Below are positions 37,122-45,786 of a stretch of DNA of 64,000 nucleotides, in pieces. Source of the DNA: DATDIC01 sp963777625 (GTDB lineage Bacteria; Pseudomonadota; Alphaproteobacteria; Acetobacterales; Acetobacteraceae). Position 1 is the first letter of the stretch. Each line of letters starts with the position of its first letter. The stretch covers positions 124,001 to 188,000 of the forward strand of contig CAVZRO010000003.1 of NCBI GenBank assembly GCA_963777625.1, given 5' to 3'. Made by a program: the position numbers and the translations under genes. A model generated the notes under the pieces. The model was not told the DNA's origin. It was given only the letters and a program-made list of their open reading frames with translations, and searched no databases.

Positions 37122-37536
37122 AGGGGTGTCTCCCTTGCTGGAGGTGAAGGTCAGGGGTTCGGTTGCAGCCGGCCCCTGACCACCCGCGAACCGCGGGGTG
37201 ACTGGAATGTGACATACGCCTCAGCCATTTACAACTAGAAAACCGATCCCTAGCGAGAAAATCTTTATCGAGGCGGCCACCTTCCCGCCGGCATCATGTA
37301 TCCCGCCGGGATACGCGGAACTTGACACAGTATAGCGTATCCGCCGGTATACAGATACTCTTTAGTTACTTGGTCGGTCAGGAAGTTAAACTGTATCCCG
37401 GCGGGATACAGAGCAGCACCCAGGCTTGCCATTTGGCAAGTAACGTTCCGTATCTAAAACCGTATTGACCGCGCGTTAAAATCCTGAAACGCTACGATCA
37501 GTCCGGGCAACAATCAGATCATGGAGCGATCCTATT
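37122..37536. promoter_or_regulatory. Divergent control region with three related palindromes
   Basis: No gene fits here. Three related dyads occur at 37298-37314 (GTATCCCGCCGGGATAC), 37337-37352 (GTATCCGCCGGTATAC) and 37394-37410 (GTATCCCGGCGGGATAC). The first and third are exact reverse complements of each other. A TTGACA box is at 37322-37327, between the first two. The region is more AT-rich than its surroundings and separates a minus-strand unknown gene from the plus-strand FkbM gene. It looks like a multi-site operator. Confidence 0.6.
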
Positions 37537-38340
37537 ATGCTGCCCGCGGCCAAGCCCATCCTGAAGGCGCTTGTTCCCCCATCGGTAATGCGGTTTTACC
37601 AAGCCCGATCGGCAATGGCATTGGCTGCGGCCCAACAGGCGGGGGCCCCCGATATAACGCTACTGTCGGAGCTGTGTCCGCGCGGCTGCGTCGCTGTGGA
37701 CGTTGGGTCGAATATCGGCGTGTTCACCGCTAACCTGCGGCAACTCGCCAGCCGGGTGCACGCGTTTGAGCCGAACGGCGATCTGGCCGATGCATTGGAG
37801 ATCGCGTTTCGCTTCGACCGCCGCGTGACGGTGCACCGGGAAGCGCTGTCCGATCGGAGCGGAATCACATGGCTGCGGATCCCTGTGCACAACGGCAAGA
37901 TCGTTACCGGACTCGCCACAATGGAACCGGAGAACGCGCTGTCCGGGCTGCCGACCAAGCAGGTCCTGGTGAGCCTGAGCCGCCTTGATGACATGCAACT
38001 TGGCCTGATCGGGTTCATCAAGATCGATGTGGAGGGGCATGAACTGGCAGTGCTACATGGCGCCCGCGAGACGCTGGCCAATTCCAGGCCAAACGTGCTG
38101 GTCGAGGCGGCGGATTGGCACCGGCCCGACGCTGCGCGGAGCGTGATTCAGGTCATGACCGAGCTGGGCTATGATGGGTGGTTCCTTTGGGGGGATCAGC
38201 TCGTGCCAGGGGAACGCTTTGATCCGCGCGTCCATCAGTGCGACGATGCGCATGATGAGCTTGGCCGGCGCGTAGGAGAGGCAGACTATGCGGGGAACTT
38301 CGTGTTCCGCCCGCAAGTCATTGGGGGCGTTGCACGGTGA
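37537..38340 (+). CDS. FkbM family methyltransferase
   Basis: S-adenosylmethionine-dependent methyltransferase of 267 aa, related to FkbM enzymes that O-methylate sugars or natural products. It has the SAM motif GCVAVDVGSNIGVFTANL (about residue 50), VHAFEPNGDLADALE, VSLSRLDDM and GFIKIDVEGHELAVLHGA, all typical of the family. It is the only clearly enzymatic cargo near the left half of the element and could modify a surface glycan, which would be one way to change phage receptors (inference). Confidence 0.85.
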   Translation: MLPAAKPILKALVPPSVMRFYQARSAMALAAAQQAGAPDITLLSELCPRGCVAVDVGSNIGVFTANLRQLASRVHAFEPNGDLADALEIAFRFDRRVTVHREALSDRSGITWLRIPVHNGKIVTGLATMEPENALSGLPTKQVLVSLSRLDDMQLGLIGFIKIDVEGHELAVLHGARETLANSRPNVLVEAADWHRPDAARSVIQVMTELGYDGWFLWGDQLVPGERFDPRVHQCDDAHDELGRRVGEADYAGNFVFRPQVIGGVAR

Positions 38341-38941
38341 CGGCGGCGGGAAGTGCATGCGACGTGCGCACCACGACGACAGCGAATTGCGCCAGGGGGC
38401 TTCGGTGGAGAGCTGTCGCATGGTGGGGTCCTTTGTTGTAGTGGCGGATTAATCGAAATACGGCCTGCAAATTTTTTGCAGGTCGGCGGCTGGCGTGTGG
38501 GGGAAATCGCCCACGGCCATGAGTTACTGCGCACGTTGGCGGGGCGCTGCTGTAGGTTAAAGGGGAGTGGTTCACTATGTTACGACATATAGTTACGTAT
38601 GACGACATCACCATCGGCAGATGGAACCATCGGGCGGGACTGGTCCTGACGGGGTGTCGTGACGGGAGGTTGCCCGGTATCGTGAGGGGTCACGGTTAGA
38701 TGCACACCCGCCGGCTGACATGTCGCTGTGCAACACGGTCACATAGCCCATGCGGCGAGGCCGTGCGGCAGTGCTGGTTCCGGGTGCCGATGCTCAGCCG
38801 GACACCGCTGCGCCGCTCACGCTCGCGCAGACGGGCAGGACGGGCATGGGTGAGAATGCCAGGTGGTGCGCCGCGGTGACGTATGGCGAGCGGCCCATCT
38901 GCCGGCCCTACGGCAGCTTGCCTGCATCGGGGGTGTCATCG
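38341..38941. other. 600-bp stretch without a confident gene
   Basis: It holds a perfect 8-bp hairpin with a TTT loop at 38464-38482 (CCTGCAAA and TTTGCAGG), which may end the FkbM transcript. An AT-richer patch with repeated GTTACG follows near 38578-38600. Frames on both strands are arginine-rich shadows or lack start signals. Confidence 0.45.
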
Positions 38942-39439
38942 TCAGCCTGTAGCCGTCGCGCCGGTGACTGTGCCCCGCTGTGGCGCGGTTGGTGCATCTG
39001 GGGGCATGGGCTGATACGTGCTGGCCCGCAGCTCGGTCGCGCGCTGGAACTTCCGGCGGGCGTCATCGAGCAACGCCAGCGCCATTGCATCGAGCAACGC
39101 AGCCTGCCGTGCGCGCTTCTCCAGGGTGGCTGGTGTCGGTCCCGGCTTGCGTCCAGCACCCGGCCTGGCACCACCACGCCCCGGGCCAGGCGGCTTGCCC
39201 AACTTTGCGCGGCGGGCAGCCCGGGCAGCAACGGCGTCAGGTGACATGTCGTCGCGACTGCCACGGGGCCTGCCGGCGCCGGGTCTCGCACCGCTACGGC
39301 CGGGGCGAGATATCCTGGCCGGCTTCACGGCCACGGGCGCCGGCTTATCCGGTGCTGGACTCCGGAACCGCTCCGCACGGATCCTGTCGGCTTCAATCGC
39401 ACGCGCGGCACGGGCTTCATCGCTCATATCAACTCGCAT
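38942..39439 (-). CDS. GARPGAGR-motif protein, possible small-terminase-like DNA-binding protein
   Basis: 165 aa. Two copies of the motif GARPGAGR are present (about residues 50 and 90, the second as GGARPGAGRKPGPTPATLEKR). Such Gly-Ala-Arg-Pro motifs, followed by a helical basic region, are common at the start of phage small terminase subunits and other HTH proteins. The C-terminal part (LLDAMALALLDDARRKFQRATE) is helical. An AAAAGGAG ribosome binding site lies 8 bp before the ATG. The small-terminase call is a suggestion only; no large terminase gene is present. Confidence 0.6.
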   Translation of the reverse strand: MRVDMSDEARAARAIEADRIRAERFRSPAPDKPAPVAVKPARISRPGRSGARPGAGRPRGSRDDMSPDAVAARAARRAKLGKPPGPGRGGARPGAGRKPGPTPATLEKRARQAALLDAMALALLDDARRKFQRATELRASTYQPMPPDAPTAPQRGTVTGATATG

Positions 39440-40173
39440 AAACGTTGCTCCTTTTCAATAGATTAACTCATAGGCGTAGTCAGCATCGTTTGAACAGCCC
39501 GAACCGCTGTCGGGGAAATCCTTAGTTATAGCCTCAACCGGGCTATGATTAGGGGCGTTTTGCCCCGGAATCTTTGGTTCCTCAGACCCCCGAAATCCGC
39601 CCCACGGCGGAGATGCCCTCCGCCTAACTATGCCGGAATACCGCCATGCGTGGCGGGGTGTTGGAGTCCAGCCCACAATCCAGCCCACACGTCTAAGCTG
39701 GAATCTGGTCCGGCCGGGGTGGTCGTGCAGGGGTGGTAGTTTCGCACGGAACGGGTCGGCACGGTGGTCGGATGGGCGGATTCTGGACCGGTTTGCGGAC
39801 ACCAGACGGACACAGGAAATAGGATCGGCGCTGTAAGCGGCATGCGTCTGCCGATTCCCGGGTGTCGGCCGGCTGATATGTAGTCAGTGGACAGGCGGAA
39901 TCCGGGTGGGTCGGGGTGGTCTGCCGGACGGCTTCCGGACAGCCACAGGGCTGGCGTATGGTGGCGCTACAGGCGGGTCGCTGGTCGGGGCGGTGTCGTG
40001 GTGGCTCGCGCGCGCGAGGCGCCTGGCGGGCCGGAATCCCGGATATCCGGGCGGCATCCGGCCCAGCCTGCCGGGAGAGAATATATTTCTCCATACTGGC
40101 CGATCCGGAGAATATTTTAACCAGATCGGCCGGTTTTGGAGCACAGCGTGGCGTGATCCTACCGTCGGGCCGG
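39440..40173. other. 730-bp stretch with palindromes and an AT-rich patch, possible replication origin or terminator
   Basis: No supported gene. It contains the hairpin GGGGCGTTTTGCCCC (about 39552-39566), a G/T-rich tract from about 39710 to 40020 with many GGTCGG/GGTGG words, and the palindrome CCCGGATATCCGGG (40038-40051). At 40074-40134 is an AT-rich patch with the near-palindrome GGAGAGAATATATTTCTCC and 11-bp arms (40095-40105 and 40124-40134) around AATATTTTAA. It follows the minus-strand replication gene cluster. An origin is possible; a plain terminator is the simpler alternative. Confidence 0.4.
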
Positions 40174-40491
40174 TCAGCCAACGGGAAGTTGGTACCGGCC
40201 CTCCTTGACCGCATTTGCCGGTCTGCCACGATCAACAGCCCCTCCAGGCCGGGCTTTCGTGTAGCCGTACCCGGGCATGCCCCCGAACGGCATCGGTGCG
40301 GGTCTGCCGGACGCCTCGATCATCCGAACCGCGGCATCCATGCGAGCGCGTGCTTTAGCAAGGGCCCGTTGGTACGGCTCGGCCGGGAGGCGGCGGCCGA
40401 CCGCGATGTTCGCGGCGCGGATTGCGTCGAAGATGTCGGCCTCGGCTTGGTCGAATGCGCTGAAGGCGGTGTCGATTGTGACTGTGGTCAT
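40174..40491 (-). CDS. Hypothetical protein of the replication cluster
   Basis: 105 aa from MTTVTIDTAFSAFDQAEADIF. It is helical and acidic at the N-terminus, with ANIAVGRRLPAEPYQRALAKARARMDAAVRMI in smaller blocks, and a Gly/Pro-rich C-terminus (MPFGGMPGYGYTKARPGG). The ATG overlaps the stop codon of the preceding gene (ATGA). No family is recognised. It is the last gene of a coupled three-gene set downstream of the replication protein. Confidence 0.6.
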   Translation of the reverse strand: MTTVTIDTAFSAFDQAEADIFDAIRAANIAVGRRLPAEPYQRALAKARARMDAAVRMIEASGRPAPMPFGGMPGYGYTKARPGGAVDRGRPANAVKEGRYQLPVG

Positions 40492-40679
40492 GGCTTGATC
40501 TCCTGATTGGTGGTCGGGCTGGTGATCGCACGCCATGCGCGTTCAGCAGCATCGCGGGCAGACAGCGGCATGCGGGGTTCGTATCTCGGTTCGGCCCGGC
40601 GCAGTTCATCCGCGGGGCGGGGTCGGGATCGTCGGCGATCCAGGCTGGCGATCAGACGGGATTCTACGGTGTTGTTCAT
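40488..40679 (-). CDS. Hypothetical small protein of the replication cluster
   Basis: A 63-aa basic protein (MNNTVESRLIASLDRRRSRP...) with a helical middle (SARDAAERAWRAITSP). It is linked on both sides by ATGA-type overlaps, with the preceding gene at 40676 and the following one at 40491. This tight coupling supports a real gene even though the sequence gives no family. Confidence 0.6.
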   Translation of the reverse strand: MNNTVESRLIASLDRRRSRPRPADELRRAEPRYEPRMPLSARDAAERAWRAITSPTTNQEIKP

Positions 40680-41089
40680 GCCGCACGGAAGCGATGCAGA
40701 TCGCCCCCGGCAAGGGCGAGGCGCTGATCCCAGGCTGCCTTGATCTGGCGTAGGCCACCCCCCTCAGAATTGTCCGAGGTTCGCGTCTTGATCCAGGCCG
40801 TCCGGGCGCGATGCAACGCAGCTCGCTTCGCTTCCTTCAGGTGTTTGTGCCGGCCGGCTCCCAGCTCGCGGTAACTACCGTCACCCTCAGGCAGAATCCG
40901 CATTAGCAGACTCTGGCTTTTGCCCCCGCAGGTCACGGGGTCGGCGGAATTGTCGGGGTTAACCCGCCAAGCGATGACCGCGGCTCGCTCTGTCCACATA
41001 TCGCCAGGGAGAGGGATCAGTGCGCCGGACTCGAGATGCAGCTCAATGACGTAGGCACCGGCGGCAGCCGGGATGAACACGTCAGCCAT
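40676..41089 (-). CDS. Hypothetical protein of the replication cluster
   Basis: 137 aa. The N-terminal half is beta-like (MADVFIPAAAGAYVIELHLE, IAWRVNPDNSADPVTCGG) and the C-terminal half helical and basic (KHLKEAKRAALHRARTAWIK). It lies 54 bp downstream of the replication protein and is coupled to the next small gene. No recognised family. Confidence 0.6.
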   Translation of the reverse strand: MADVFIPAAAGAYVIELHLESGALIPLPGDMWTERAAVIAWRVNPDNSADPVTCGGKSQSLLMRILPEGDGSYRELGAGRHKHLKEAKRAALHRARTAWIKTRTSDNSEGGGLRQIKAAWDQRLALAGGDLHRFRAA

Positions 41090-41143
41090 TTGGACTCCAA
41101 TCAGGATTTGGGTTGATGCGCGCCGACACCGGGCGCGCTCGGG

Positions 41144-43490
41144 TTACTGAAGAAGCCGCGCGAGCTCGGCGGCGTCATCCGCGGACCAGCCGGCGAGATC
41201 GAAATCCACCCCGGGTGTTTGCCGAACAGAGGGGTTGAGTTTGGGCATCCGCGAGGGGGACATGGGACACCCCTTAAGGGGGGTGTCCTGTCTGTCCCCT
41301 GTCTCGCCGGGGTTTGCCGGGGGACAAAAGAGGACATGTCCTCCCAATGTCCTGTCTGTCCCCCTTTTCGTATCCCCAACGACTGGCGGGAATTCCATCC
41401 CGTCCGGCAGCCACACCCAGCCCTCCGCCGCGCCCACGCGCCTCTGATCGAGCAGCTCCCTAAACGCTCGGCGGAAAGCCTTTTCCCGGCTGTTACGTCC
41501 CTCGGCGGTGGAGACGCGCACCCCTTCGTTGCAGACCTTGCGCCATTCGCTTTCGAGCACTATCCTCCGCCCGTCTGGTTGCACCTGCCCGGATGGTAGC
41601 AGCTCTTGCAGGATGCCCAGGGCGGCCTTCTGCTGACCGGTCAGGTTGTCGGGCTTGGGTGCGGCGCCGACGCGCAGCACCGGAACCAAGGAAGTCCTGC
41701 CCGGAGTGGCATCGGCCACTACCAGATCGAACAGGATTGGTGCGCCTTCTTCGGCCTCTTTCTGATACTCGATCGCTAGGGTCACTATGTCCGCAGCTTC
41801 GCTGTTCTGGCGCGTGGCGTGCAGCAGCGTGTCCACGGCACCTCCTAATGCGCTGGATCCTCGCAACCCCTTGTCGCCGTCTTTACCCTGGTGGTGGACC
41901 GGCATGACGGTGCAGCCGAGCTGGTCCTTCAGCCAGTCGCACGCGGCGATCACGCGGCCAACATCGCCCGCGGAGTTCTCGTCCACACCGGGCATGGCGC
42001 GGGCAAGGGTATCAATGACCACCAGCCCGACGGTCGTATTGCCGGCGGCTTCCCGAATCAGCCCTGCCAACTCATGCACTGCTTTCATGTCGCTGAAGTT
42101 CACCGCGCGCGGGAGCGCCCAGAACGGGATACCGGACGGTATTCCGTAATGGACACGTGCCGCTCGGACCCGCAGCTTCAGACCACCGGCGCCTTCCCCG
42201 GCGATATAGACAACACCGCCCTGTTGCACTGTTCGGCCGAACCAATCCCGACCCGCGGCGACGTGCAGCGCCATAGACAGGGCGATGAACGTCTTACCGT
42301 GCTTCGGCGGTCCATAAGTGATTGCCAGGGATTGCTCCGGCAGCAGACCGTTTATTAACCATTTCGGGTCCGGGAGTGCTTCGATATCGTTGATCGACAG
42401 CAGCCGCGGTTTCTTGTTCACGGGCAACGGCTCCAGTGCCCCGAATTCGTCCTGTGCTGACGGCCGCGGCGTCTCGATACCGAACCGGCTGGCGAGCGAT
42501 GACAGCGCCTTCCGCTGATCGCCGCCGTGATCGAGAATCGCGATCACGTCCAGCACGTCGGGTGCGCGTGATGTCATCCCGGCCGGCAGGTTCGCCGGCG
42601 CCAGCGGGTCGTCGCCGTGATGACTGAACGCGCGCTGCACCCCGTCGTCACCGTCGAGAATCTGCACGCCCGCCACGCCGCTTGTTGACTCTGGAAACAG
42701 ATAGCGGCCGTTGTCCGCCGGTATGTAGCCGTGTTCGATCAAGGTTTCTTCCAGGTCGAGATGCGCGCGCACCTGGTCTATCAACGACCACGCGGGATCA
42801 ATCCCCGCCGCGATCCGCGCTTCACGTCGGGCGCGGGCTGTCTCTTGCCGGTCGCGGCGTAGTGCCTCCGCTGCGGCGTCACGTTCTGCCTTCAGCACCC
42901 GCCCTTGCTCGGCAAGCAAGTCTGCATCCAGCGGCGTGCCGTCGATAGCTTCGCCCTGGTGCTTGTCGTGCTCGCCGGGCGCATGACGCGGCAAATAGAA
43001 CAGGCTTGCCGCGCCGATCTTGCTGTTATCGAGGATACCCTGCAACCCGACCTGCTCGGCGACGATCTCGACAACCGGCAGCGTCGGGTCGATCTCATGC
43101 GACAGCGGCAGCACGACGCGATATCGGGGCAGCTCCGTCGTGTGGCTGAATGAAGTATATGCCACACCCGTCCAGCCCTTCGCCCGGATGCGCGAGACAG
43201 CTTCCGCGAACGCCGGCGGTATCTCGCCGGTCTGCTTGTTCGCTTCGATATCGAGGGCAACTCAGAGTCCGGGCGGCAAGCCGAGCCTTCAGCCGCCGGA
43301 CGCCACCACCCTGACCAGTGGTCTCCGGCCGGAACCTAGCCGGGACGAAATTGGTGCCGTCCTTTTCGCCTTCGCGATGCTCCATCAGCCGCGCTGCAAA
43401 GGTGCTCCAGGGCATCGTCCGTTCATCGCCGGCGCCGTGCGTTGAGGAACCGAACAGGGAAACGGTGATGGTCTCTGTGGTCGCGTTCAT
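41144..43490 (-). pseudogene. Primase/helicase-type replication protein, one frame break
   Basis: The first frame runs from MNATTETITVSLFGSS to LKARLAARTL. The second continues VALDIEANKQTGEIPPAFAE, VAYTSFSHTTELPRYRVVLP and then a RecA-like ATPase with Walker A in YGPPKHGKTFIALSM and Walker B in TVGLVVIDTLARAMPG. The 'LDIE', 'TSFSH' and 'RYRVVL' pattern resembles archaeo-eukaryotic (PrimPol) primase motifs, and the ATPase resembles RepA-type helicases. The shift is near 43261. With it repaired the protein is about 780 aa. It is the best evidence that the element replicates itself. Confidence 0.72.
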
Positions 43491-43801
43491 ACCGCGCCCT
43501 CCGCGCGCAATATTTCCGGGTCGGTGACACGGCCGGTTTCAATCGCAACGGCGCGAATCACGTCCAGCGCGTGATCCAGGTCGGTGCAGCCGAGCGATAC
43601 CGTCACGCCGCGCTTGAGCCCATCCTCGATCACGAACCACTGCTGCTCTGTCGGCAAATCGGAATCCGGCGCGATCCGGATTGTCAATACCGCCGACGCC
43701 GGCTGCGTTACGGACGGGAGGACATTAACAACAGGTCTGTCGCAACCCCGCCCGGCGCGACGGAGAAAAGTCATTCTGATTCGGCAGTCGATGTCACGCA
43801 T
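43487..43801 (-). CDS. Hypothetical protein upstream of the replication gene
   Basis: 104 aa (MRDIDCRIRMTFLRRAGRGC...) with a central beta-rich stretch AVLTIRIAPDSDLPTEQQWF and a helical end (DLDHALDVIRAVAIETGRV). The stop overlaps the ATG of the replication protein (ATGA), indicating coupled translation. No family is recognised. Confidence 0.6.
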   Translation of the reverse strand: MRDIDCRIRMTFLRRAGRGCDRPVVNVLPSVTQPASAVLTIRIAPDSDLPTEQQWFVIEDGLKRGVTVSLGCTDLDHALDVIRAVAIETGRVTDPEILRAEGAV

Positions 43802-43831
43802 CTTGGTAGTTCCTTGGATTTAGGGTTGAGG

Positions 43832-44377
43832 TCAGGCCAGTTTGACGAAGCCAAGCGATGCCGACGCGGCGGCATCGATGCCGCGGGCGATCACGACCAA
43901 CGTTGTTTTCGATGGATACCAACTGCTAAGTTCCGGGTTATGCCACACACCAGCTTGGTGCTCGGCGAACTGCTGCGCGAGCTGCACGCCTTCGCAATTG
44001 AGATCGCCGCGCGGATGCAAATAAGGTTGCGCGCTCAACACGGTATTCCCCCAACAGGGTACGCCGGTGCAGCCGGTCAAGCGGAACGTCTGCGGATGAT
44101 CAAGCAGCGCCCGAACGCTGTTGCGGAGTTGCGGATTCCGGGGCCAGGCCCGCCCGGTGGGAATGCGCCATGTGCCGCCGATCAGCGCGGGCAACAGCTC
44201 CGCGGCGATGGCTTCCTTGGCGCCCCAGACGGCATCATCATACGCGCGGTTCGCCGTTATCCAGGCCGGCGAATACTGTTCGGTATCGTCGCGTGCCGCC
44301 ATGTGGCGGCCGGCGTCGGCGACAGCCTGGCGCAGTCGTGGCAATGTCGTGGACGTGATAATTTTATTGATGAACAC
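43832..44377 (-). CDS. Hypothetical protein of the element
   Basis: 181 aa (MFINKIITSTTLPRLRQAVA...). A helical N-terminal region with WGAKEAIAAELLPALIGG is followed by a cysteine-containing middle (LTGCTGVPCWGNTVLS) and a beta-like end (SSWYPSKTTLVVIARGIDAA). No recognised family. It is 30 bp upstream of the next gene in the same run, consistent with an operon. The next 120 bp upstream contain no gene. Confidence 0.6.
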   Translation of the reverse strand: MFINKIITSTTLPRLRQAVADAGRHMAARDDTEQYSPAWITANRAYDDAVWGAKEAIAAELLPALIGGTWRIPTGRAWPRNPQLRNSVRALLDHPQTFRLTGCTGVPCWGNTVLSAQPYLHPRGDLNCEGVQLAQQFAEHQAGVWHNPELSSWYPSKTTLVVIARGIDAAASASLGFVKLA

Positions 44378-44498
44378 TTGAAATTTCCTCTTGCGCCGAG
44401 CCGCATGGCGGCATATATAAGACGCATCCTGTGAACGTTGACGTGTTCAGACTTCGCCCCCACCGCGCTTGCCGCACGGTGGGGGTTTTCTTGTCCGG

Positions 44499-44768
44499 TC
44501 AGTCCACGATGCGACGGCCTGACTTGATCGCGGCCATTGCCGCCGCAGGGGATAGTCGGTCGAAATCGCTCCGGCGGATCGGCGCAGTTGCCGCAGCAGC
44601 ATCGGCCCGCGCGGCGCTGCGCTGTGCGGCGACGATTTCTTGCGCGATCGAGCGCGCAAGTTCTTCCCGCTGCTCTCGCTGTTCGAGTCGGTCCGCGTGA
44701 TCGCTGGCGTCGAGTTTGCGCAGCACCGCGGAGGCAGCCGCGGCGCGGTCGGCGTAGGTATCTGACAT
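44499..44768 (-). CDS. Hypothetical small helical protein
   Basis: 89 aa, Ala- and charge-rich and probably coiled-coil (SDHADRLEQREQREELARSI). The C-terminus RRSDFDRLSPAAAMAAIKSG has a short helix resembling phage scaffold-associated or DNA-binding tails, but no family can be named. The ATG is 14 bp after the upstream gene's stop. Confidence 0.55.
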   Translation of the reverse strand: MSDTYADRAAAASAVLRKLDASDHADRLEQREQREELARSIAQEIVAAQRSAARADAAAATAPIRRSDFDRLSPAAAMAAIKSGRRIVD

Positions 44769-44782
44769 GGTAGTTTTCTCCG

Positions 44783-45373
44783 TTAAGATTGGGTGATGAA
44801 GCCATTCGGCAGGCCGCCGAATGTGCCGGCGTCAACATCGAGCGCGTGCTTGATGGCGTTCCATCGCGCCTGTTCCTGGGCCAGCTCACGTACCTGTCCG
44901 GCAGATTCAGCCTGCGGCACGCCGCGCGCGCGAACATGTTGCGAGTGCTTGTCGGCGGCGTTAAATTCGACCGCGGCTTCTTCTTGCAGCAGCCGGCCGC
45001 GGGTGAATTTCTCACATGCGGCAAGCCGCGCCCTACCGGCGGCGACGGCAACTGGACGCCACGCCATCGCCTCACTGGCGCCGAGATTTTTGTGCGTCCG
45101 CGCGTGCCTCGCCAGTGCTGCATCGCGCACGCGCGTTGCAGACGCCAGTACCACGGCGGCATCGGCGAGCGTGTGTTCGGCGTCGAGTGCCGACAGGTCG
45201 CCGTCGCCAGCGGCTGCGCGGTTTGCAGCAGCGTCGGCGGCGGCGTGTGCGGCTTGGGCGGCGGTGACGCCGGCCTCGGCCACGTTGAGGCGCGTGATCG
45301 CTTCGTTGTGCATCGTGCGCGAGCGGGCGATGACGGCGTGGTCGATCAAGTCGTTGTAAGTGGAATCAGTCAT
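44783..45373 (-). CDS. Hypothetical coiled-coil protein
   Basis: 196 aa, mostly long alanine-rich helices (AEAGVTAAQAAHAAADAAAN, TRVRDAALARHARTHKNLGA), ending in GTFGGLPNGFITQS. Coiled-coil structure is likely. No family is recognised. It belongs to the minus-strand run between the AlpA-like gene and the replication protein. Confidence 0.55.
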   Translation of the reverse strand: MTDSTYNDLIDHAVIARSRTMHNEAITRLNVAEAGVTAAQAAHAAADAAANRAAAGDGDLSALDAEHTLADAAVVLASATRVRDAALARHARTHKNLGASEAMAWRPVAVAAGRARLAACEKFTRGRLLQEEAAVEFNAADKHSQHVRARGVPQAESAGQVRELAQEQARWNAIKHALDVDAGTFGGLPNGFITQS

Positions 45374-45446
45374 TTCGGTTGTTCCTATTATGCGGCGGTT
45401 GATGATGACGCCAGGCGGCCGCGTACGCGCTGACGTTGGTTGCGGT

Positions 45447-45761
45447 TTAGATTCCAGCGCTCTCGATGCCGGCGATGACGCCGCCGGAGTTCATTTCGTC
45501 GGCGGTTTCATCCGGCTGAAGCGGCGGCAGCGCGCCGGCCTGGCCGGCCAGAGCCGCGGCAGCGCCCAACGCCGCGGCAACCGCCAGAACCGGCGCCGAC
45601 CTGCTTGGCCCGATGGCCGCAATCCAATCGAAAAACGTGCGGACGTCCGGGACCGAAGGCAGCAGTTGCAACGTTTTCTTCGGGGTGGGTGAGCCGGGGC
45701 CGGTGGTGAAATTGCCCGCGAACGTCGTCGCGTGGCCGTCGTCGAAAGTGGTTTCACTCAA
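45447..45761 (-). CDS. Hypothetical protein, possible single membrane helix
   Basis: 104 aa. The N-terminal half (MSETTFDDGHATTFAGNFTT, then KTLQLLPSVPDVRTFFDWIA) is followed by a hydrophobic Ala-rich segment APVLAVAAALGAAAALAG and an acidic tail (QPDETADEMNSGG). No recognised family; a tail-anchored membrane protein is conceivable. Confidence 0.5.
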   Translation of the reverse strand: MSETTFDDGHATTFAGNFTTGPGSPTPKKTLQLLPSVPDVRTFFDWIAAIGPSRSAPVLAVAAALGAAAALAGQAGALPPLQPDETADEMNSGGVIAGIESAGI

Positions 45762-45786
45762 TGCGGTATTCCTCTCAGGTTGATGA

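Noticed and set aside
37298..37410. CRISPR array from the repeated GTATCCC motifs
   Set aside because: Only three short palindromes with unequal spacing (23 and 42 bp gaps) and no cas genes; they look like operators.
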